Below are positions 60,270 to 64,000 of a stretch of 64,000 nt of DNA, in pieces. The stretch's first letter is position 1. Each line of letters begins with the position of its first letter. The notes beneath the pieces are model-generated. The model saw nothing but the letters and a program-made list of their open reading frames with translations. It ran no database searches and was not told the DNA's origin. The translations under genes and the position numbers were made by a program. The DNA comes from Pontederia crassipes (lineage: Eukaryota; Streptophyta; Magnoliopsida; Commelinales; Pontederiaceae), in NCBI GenBank assembly GCA_030549335.1, contig CM060194.1:20710171-20774170 (forward strand), given 5' to 3'.

Positions 60270-62600
60270 AAAATTATGAAATGTGTTCACACTCTTCATT
60301 TTCTCTCTACTGCAAGTGCACAAGTCAATTGTAATAGACTCAAGTGTCGTATCCATAGTAATTTGAAGGCTAAAGACTCACTACTACAATCTAGACTAAC
60401 CCTAGACTAAGTGGCAAAAATAGAAAATGGACAAAAGTGAAAAACAGATTTAAAGATGAGACTAAGGGATAACTGTTTTTGGTGTTTTGACAATTGATAT
60501 GGACTGAAATTTAGATGCTAAACTAAGAACTAAAAGGGTTTATCAATCAATGAAAAGATTCTTCTAGGAATGGGATTCATCTAATTCAGCTATGGATGGA
60601 ATGGAACAATTCAACAATTTAAAGACAAATCTGATTCAACTAATAAAGGGTTGCTCTCACAGCATGATTAAACCAAGACTAATCTTCATATTCTCATATA
60701 GAAGATTAGTTAAGTTGAATGAGAAAGGAATCCTCATTGATATCAAGTTGTCATTAAGCATATGTATGAGCACCTCACTGATTTTACCAAATTCTTCTAG
60801 ATTTTGGCAATTTTTGTAGGTCTGAAATTAACATCACAACCAAATCAACATCCACAATAATGGCACAATGAATTAAATCAACTAATCAGAAATGTAAATT
60901 ATCCAATTTTAATGCTAATACTTCTTGATTTATCTCTAAACATCAAGAGGATTTAAAATTAGTCTCTCGACTGCAAATTAAATTGAAATCCACACCAACA
61001 TCAATCAATTGGACACAATAAGCATATAATCACATATTGAAATTCAACAATTGTCATTGCTTCTTAGTCCATCTCTGAACATCAAGAGAACCACAAAATC
61101 AACCTCTCAGTTGCTAATGAAATAGGGGTTTTACAATGACAAACAAATTCTAATAAAAAACAGAAATCAGAATTGTTCTAACATCAGAGAAGGAAATCAG
61201 TAATGTTCATACTCCATCCATAACTAAACTAGATTACTACATATCCTAGGAGAGCTGGGATTTAGCTCCTCATAATTACAAAAATTGATACAAAACAGAA
61301 GAGGAAATTAATGCTAAACATTCTGAAATCAGGGAGTAAGAAATTAGATTGCAGTCCTCTTCTTCTTAGCTTCAAGTCCAGAACCCTTTCCAATCGAGCC
61401 TCCCCCCATCATCCGGATTCCTCTCAGCTATTATGTGGTCCTTCTTCACCCTAGGATGCAGATAAGAAGCTTCTATTATCTCCTAATTATGCCATGTGTC
61501 CTGTCCAACAAATTCCAATTGATGCAGCAGCTTTTTGGACAGCAGTGCAGTGGTCCCCCTTGCTTTTCCAGCTTGTTGCAGGCCTTGTATTACCTGCTAG
61601 AAGGACAAGAACAGGAAGCATCAAGGTCCTCAAATAGAATTTAGACAAATAAGGATTAGGACAACTACTAAAATCAGCTCCATTATTAAATGCAATTGGT
61701 ATTATGCAGAATTGAGATCCTTGCACAGAAATGATAACTTTATGCCCCGGAATGATAATATTGCACAAAAAATGACAACTTGTGCATATTAAATCATAAT
61801 TATCCAAACATAATTAATTCAGAACAGTAAGGTATTTAGGGCAAGATAACAACTAGAAATCAGCTCAATTAGCAAATGCATATTGGTGTCATGTAGAAAT
61901 GATAATTTTGCACATTGAAATGATAACTTGCCCAAAAATGATAACTTGACATAAAATGATAACTTTACATATTTTAACCATTCAGAACCTCTGTGCACAT
62001 GGAATTGAATAAAAAAATAAGGATGGTCAGCTAGTAATCACAATTTATTACATTCTATGCATAATTGACCAAATATAGGGCAAAATGAGGGCTCGATAGA
62101 TGTGAAATTGATAGAAAATGGAGTAAAACTATAATATGATCAGCTAGTGATCAACGGGCATGTACACCGCCATGACTAATGAGGGATTTCCCTGATCGCT
62201 TATGCTACAAATGGATGCGAGGGACAACGAAGAGATTAATCATAAAAACTAGTCAAAAAATGGAGAGGGAGAGAGAAAGAGAGAGAGAGAGACCTAATGT
62301 AGAAGCATAGGTAGAAGGACAAGGAGCCCTACTATCTTGCTTCCCAATGGCACTTGCATCGAGAGGTGATCCCCCCAATGGCACTTGCATCGAGAGGTGA
62401 TCCCCCCAATGGCACTGCAAATGAGAGATGCCCTAAGAGGAACGTAGGTGGGGGATGATCGCGAACTAGTTGACATTTTCTATGTTGATCAGACCAATTC
62501 CTTTTTTGAACTGGCGGCCCATATATGAGTTGATCCCAGAAACCATATTCGGAAAGGAATAGGCCCCAGAAGCCTTGCATATACTATAATAGACTACATC
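60270..62600. other. Possible non-coding part of a retrotransposon
   Basis: AAGTGTCGTATCCATAGTAA near 60340 recalls a phrase common in the untranslated parts of plant Tat/Ogre gypsy elements. Around 61900-61970 ATGATAACTT words repeat, and 62260-62291 is (GA)n. No genes seen. Weak evidence. Confidence 0.3.
62344..62417. repeat. 32-bp tandem duplication
   Basis: CCAATGGCACTTGCATCGAG plus AGGTGATCCCCC occurs twice in full and once in part. Confidence 0.85.
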
Positions 62601-62626
62601 TCGGTGAGTGCTACTAGAAGATAGGA

Positions 62627-64000
62627 GCTTGCCTAAACTACGGCAAGATGAGTCATTTTGCCCGAGAATATAAGGAGACAAGGCGCGTGAGATCTCCGTC
62701 ACCACAATGCAACGATGGACCTTAAAAAATGGAAAAAGGTCGTGTGTACAACATGAGGTTTATTGAAGAACAGAGAGCAAATGACACCATCTAAGGTATG
62801 CTCAAAGATGCTACCATATTGTTTGACTCAAGTGTGAGACATTTATTCATCTCGGAGCAATTCACCCCACTATTGAGCATGAAACCACAAGACACAAGAT
62901 TCCCACTCAGAATCATTATGCCTATGGGATCTATCTTCACCTAGAAGTACATCCCACGAGTGTCAGTCGATGCGGAAGGCAAGAACTTCTTGGTCGTTTT
63001 GATCATCATTCTACTACGACGTGATGAGATCATATCAAAACAATAGGAAGACCTCATTCTGTTATCAGAGGTACGTCATCCAGAGGTGGTGAAGTTCTGA
63101 TGTCAGCATTGAAGGCTCAAAAGATGCTGAAGAATGGATGTCGAAGCTACCTCACAAGTGTGATCAAAATGAAAAGCATAGTAGTGGTGAAGAAATTTTC
63201 TTATGTCTTTTCAGAGGGCATTTTTGGATTATGCCCACATTCAAAAATAGGTTAATGATTTAATGTTAGGCACTGCACCCATATCGAAGGATCCTTACAG
63301 AATGACACCAGCTGAAATATTGGAATTGAAGACATCAATTCAAGAGTTATTAAATAAGAGATTTATCAAACCAAGCATCTCTTCATGGGGTTCTCTAGTG
63401 CTACTTGTGAAGAAGGAGGATGGATCTATGGCGTTGTACATAGACTATCAAATATTGAACAAGTTCATCATAAAGAACAAGTATCCATTGTCGACTTGTT
63501 CAATCAATTATTTTCATTAAAAGTTTTTTCAAAAATTGATTTGAGAAGTGACTACACCAACTCAGGATAGTAAAAAATAACGTGCCGAAGATTAGCATTC
63601 ATAACTAGATATGGGCACTACGAGTTTTTTGTGATACCCTTCGGATTGACCAGTGCATTAGCGGCCTTTATGAATATGATGAATTGAGTATTCGGGCCAT
63701 ATCTAGATAAGTTCATGATTGTATTCATCGATGACATCTTCATTTACTCATCGAGCTCAGAGGAACATGAAGAGCATCTACATATTATATATCATATAAA
63801 CATTGAGAGAAAACAAATTGTACGCCAAATGTGAATTCTGACTGAATGAAATAATGTTCCTCGAACATATCATGAGCAAAGATGGATATCAGTAGATCCT
63901 GCTAAGGTGAAAGTGGTAGCCAATTGGATTCAACCAAAAATGTATAAAAGAATCAAGAGCTTCTTCGTTCTTGTAAGATATTATCGAAGATTTATTAAAA
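62627..64000 (+). pseudogene. Ty3/gypsy gag-pol, decayed, running off the window
   Basis: In order: a nucleocapsid zinc-knuckle remnant at 62630-62671, protease (ILFDSSVRHLFISEQF, about 62817), reverse transcriptase from 63260 ([29 protein letters not shown] about 63522; [18 protein letters not shown] about 63608; FMIVFIDDIFIYSSSSEEH about 63714) and the start of the following domain (VVANWIQPK; YYRRFIK) at the edge. Several frameshifts and stops separate these pieces. RNase H and integrase, if present, lie to the right. Confidence 0.9.

Overview
The window is nuclear DNA of a flowering plant. Genes are spliced, intergenic DNA is AT-rich, and the transposons are of plant type: Ty3/gypsy and Ty1/copia LTRs, a TRIM, CACTA, MULE and hAT elements, a LINE and a plastid-DNA insert. 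I cannot name the species. No rRNA, tRNA or CRISPR-like structure was seen.

Layout. (1) 2-3462, + strand: the 3' part of a kinesin-14 gene of the calponin-homology (KCH/KIN14) type, twelve exons encoding 710 residues in one consistent frame, including one AT-AC (U12-type) and one GC-AG intron. (2) 4139-50.9 kb, - strand: a family of three CBP60-like (calmodulin-binding protein 60; SARD1/CBP60g family) loci. CBP60-a (6.33-9.27 kb) is a dead copy. CBP60-b (17951-20604) is the only copy with an open frame, 480 codons over seven exons. CBP60-c (36.8-50.9 kb) carries duplicated exons 4-5, frameshifts and a 10.1 kb retrotransposon in intron 2. Upstream DNA of the copies is also duplicated (13.2-13.8 kb with 21.2-21.5 and 23.8-23.9 kb; 24.2-24.35 kb with 52.6-52.75 kb). 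(3) 26.8-29.6 kb, - strand: fragments of an unidentified spliced gene and a decayed RPA70-like (OB-fold) gene. (4) 53.4-57.8 kb: a very AT-rich degenerate repeat array interrupted by a MULE-like element. (5) 58.35-58.54 kb: a nuclear copy of part of plastid rpoC2. (6) 62.6-64.0 kb: a decayed Ty3/gypsy gag-pol running off the right edge.

Most of the window is nested mobile DNA, and many elements can be bounded to the base because target-site duplications are visible: solo LTR 4139-6282 (CTATG), solo LTR 13965-17567 (ATTAT) holding a TRIM array 14543-15440, CACTA 22061-23712 (AAA), hAT 25403-25943 (ATTTTTGT), MULE pair 31187-32326 and 50995-52159 (9 bp), full LTR retrotransposon 40039-50161 (ACACT) with CACTA 40136-42600 (TTG) inside its 5' LTR, and MULE-like 56837-57688. 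Undisrupted related copies elsewhere in the window serve as empty sites for several insertions.

I found no convincing new biochemical system. The most interesting biology is a CBP60 immune-regulator-like cluster being duplicated, exon-shuffled and dismantled by transposons, the minor-spliceosome intron in the kinesin, and a foldback TRIM array. Exon boundaries were derived by eye from splice sites, frame and comparison among the copies, without transcript evidence.
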